Below are positions 6,946-7,081 of a DNA stretch of 7,081 bases, one piece after another (position 1 is the first letter of the stretch; the number at the start of each line of letters is the position of its first letter). The notes beneath the pieces are model-generated. The model was not told the origin of the DNA. It saw only the letters and a list, made by a program, of their open reading frames with translations, and ran no database searches. This stretch comes from Lentisphaeria bacterium (GTDB taxonomy: Bacteria; Verrucomicrobiota; Lentisphaeria; Victivallales; UBA1829). The translations under genes were made by a program, and so were the position numbers. The DNA lies in NCBI GenBank assembly GCA_017504325.1, contig JAFVRL010000372.1, positions 1-7,081 of the forward strand. The letters run 5' to 3'.

Positions 6946-6982
6946 TTTTTCCATTTTTTCAAGCCTGAAAAACATGGAAAAA
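6946..6982. repeat. Long inverted repeat centred between two divergent promoters
   Basis: TTTTTCCAT (6946-6954) plus TTTTTCA (6955-6961) are mirrored by TGAAAAA (6966-6972) and ATGGAAAAA (6974-6982). That gives a 16-bp stem with a four-base AGCC centre and one unpaired C at 6973. It is not followed by a T run in either direction and lies upstream of both predicted promoters, so it is unlikely to be a terminator. Its midpoint (about 6964) is close to the midpoint of the two -35 elements (about 6966), which fits a shared operator or activator site. Confidence 0.6.
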
Positions 6983-6994
6983 AGGAAAGGTGAT

Positions 6995-7022
6995 TTGAAA
7001 AGAGCCTTTACCGTGTTATATT
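6995..7022 (+). promoter_or_regulatory. Predicted divergent promoter for a gene beyond the right edge
   Basis: TTGAAA (6995-7000) and TATATT (7017-7022) with a 16-base spacer each match the consensus at 5/6 positions. Transcription would start near 7029-7030 and leave the window; no start codon is present between there and 7081, so the gene it serves is not visible. Confidence 0.5.
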
Positions 7023-7050
7023 AAGGGGTATAAGGGACTTTTTTACCCTT
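7023..7050 (+). promoter_or_regulatory. Hairpin-forming leader next to the divergent promoter
   Basis: AAGGGGTA (7023-7030) can pair with TACCCTTT (7044-7051, shifted by one base at the edge) in an 8-bp stem with one wobble. Alternatively AAGGG (7032-7036) can pair with CCCTT (7046-7050), and GGAC (7035-7038) with GTCC (7053-7056). The competing arms directly after the -10 element could be an operator dyad or a leader structure. No T run follows at the right distance for a clean terminator. Confidence 0.3.
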
Positions 7051-7081
7051 TTGTCCTGTAATTTTGGAAGAACTCAAGAGA

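Noticed and set aside
6946..6982. The large dyad as an intrinsic terminator
   Set aside because: The stem is AT-rich with no T run after it in either direction (AAGG follows on the + strand, CAAAG on the minus strand), and it lies upstream of both promoters.

Overview
The window looks like chromosomal DNA from a bacterium of the PVC group, most likely a Lentisphaerota (Victivallis-like) organism. That placement is an inference from the style of the secreted parallel beta-helix protein (WWGF...DSTKALQAALDSGAK start, GIDLEPN motif, beta-sandwich tail) sitting among sugar genes; no rRNA or other marker gene is present to confirm it. I see no insertion sequence, phage gene, CRISPR array, tRNA or rRNA.

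Layout. Positions 2-220 (+) hold the 3' end of an unrecognised gene entering from the left. It is followed at 221-245 by a hairpin with a T run that can terminate transcription from both sides. Everything from 6868 down to 261 is one tightly packed minus-strand gene string, in transcription order: a galactose-mutarotase-like protein (6868-5717), thiamine-monophosphate kinase thiL (5707-4835), tRNA t6A ATPase tsaE (4816-4385, GTG start), a ten-helix EamA/DMT transporter (4365-3457), a D-lyxose isomerase family protein (3438-2752) and a secreted right-handed beta-helix protein (2726-261). The gaps are only 9-25 bases, so a single operon is likely, driven by a sigma-70-like promoter at 6938-6911. 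The right end (6869-7081) is a regulatory region. It contains that promoter, a second promoter-like pair pointing out of the window on the + strand (6995-7022), a 16-bp-stem dyad centred between the two, and a smaller hairpin in the + strand leader.

How the genes may work together. Two genes are housekeeping (thiL for thiamine diphosphate, tsaE for the t6A modification of tRNA). Their order thiL-tsaE matches the start of the B. subtilis thiL-tsaE-tsaB-rimI-tsaD cluster. They are flanked by four genes with a carbohydrate theme: an extracellular glycan-binding or glycan-cleaving beta-helix protein, a small-molecule permease, an aldose-ketose isomerase with a complete metal site, and a mutarotase-like enzyme. 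A small glycan- or rare-sugar-use module wrapped around two housekeeping genes is the most interesting reading, but its substrate cannot be told from sequence. All annotation here comes from reading the sequence and recalling family motifs; no database search was run.
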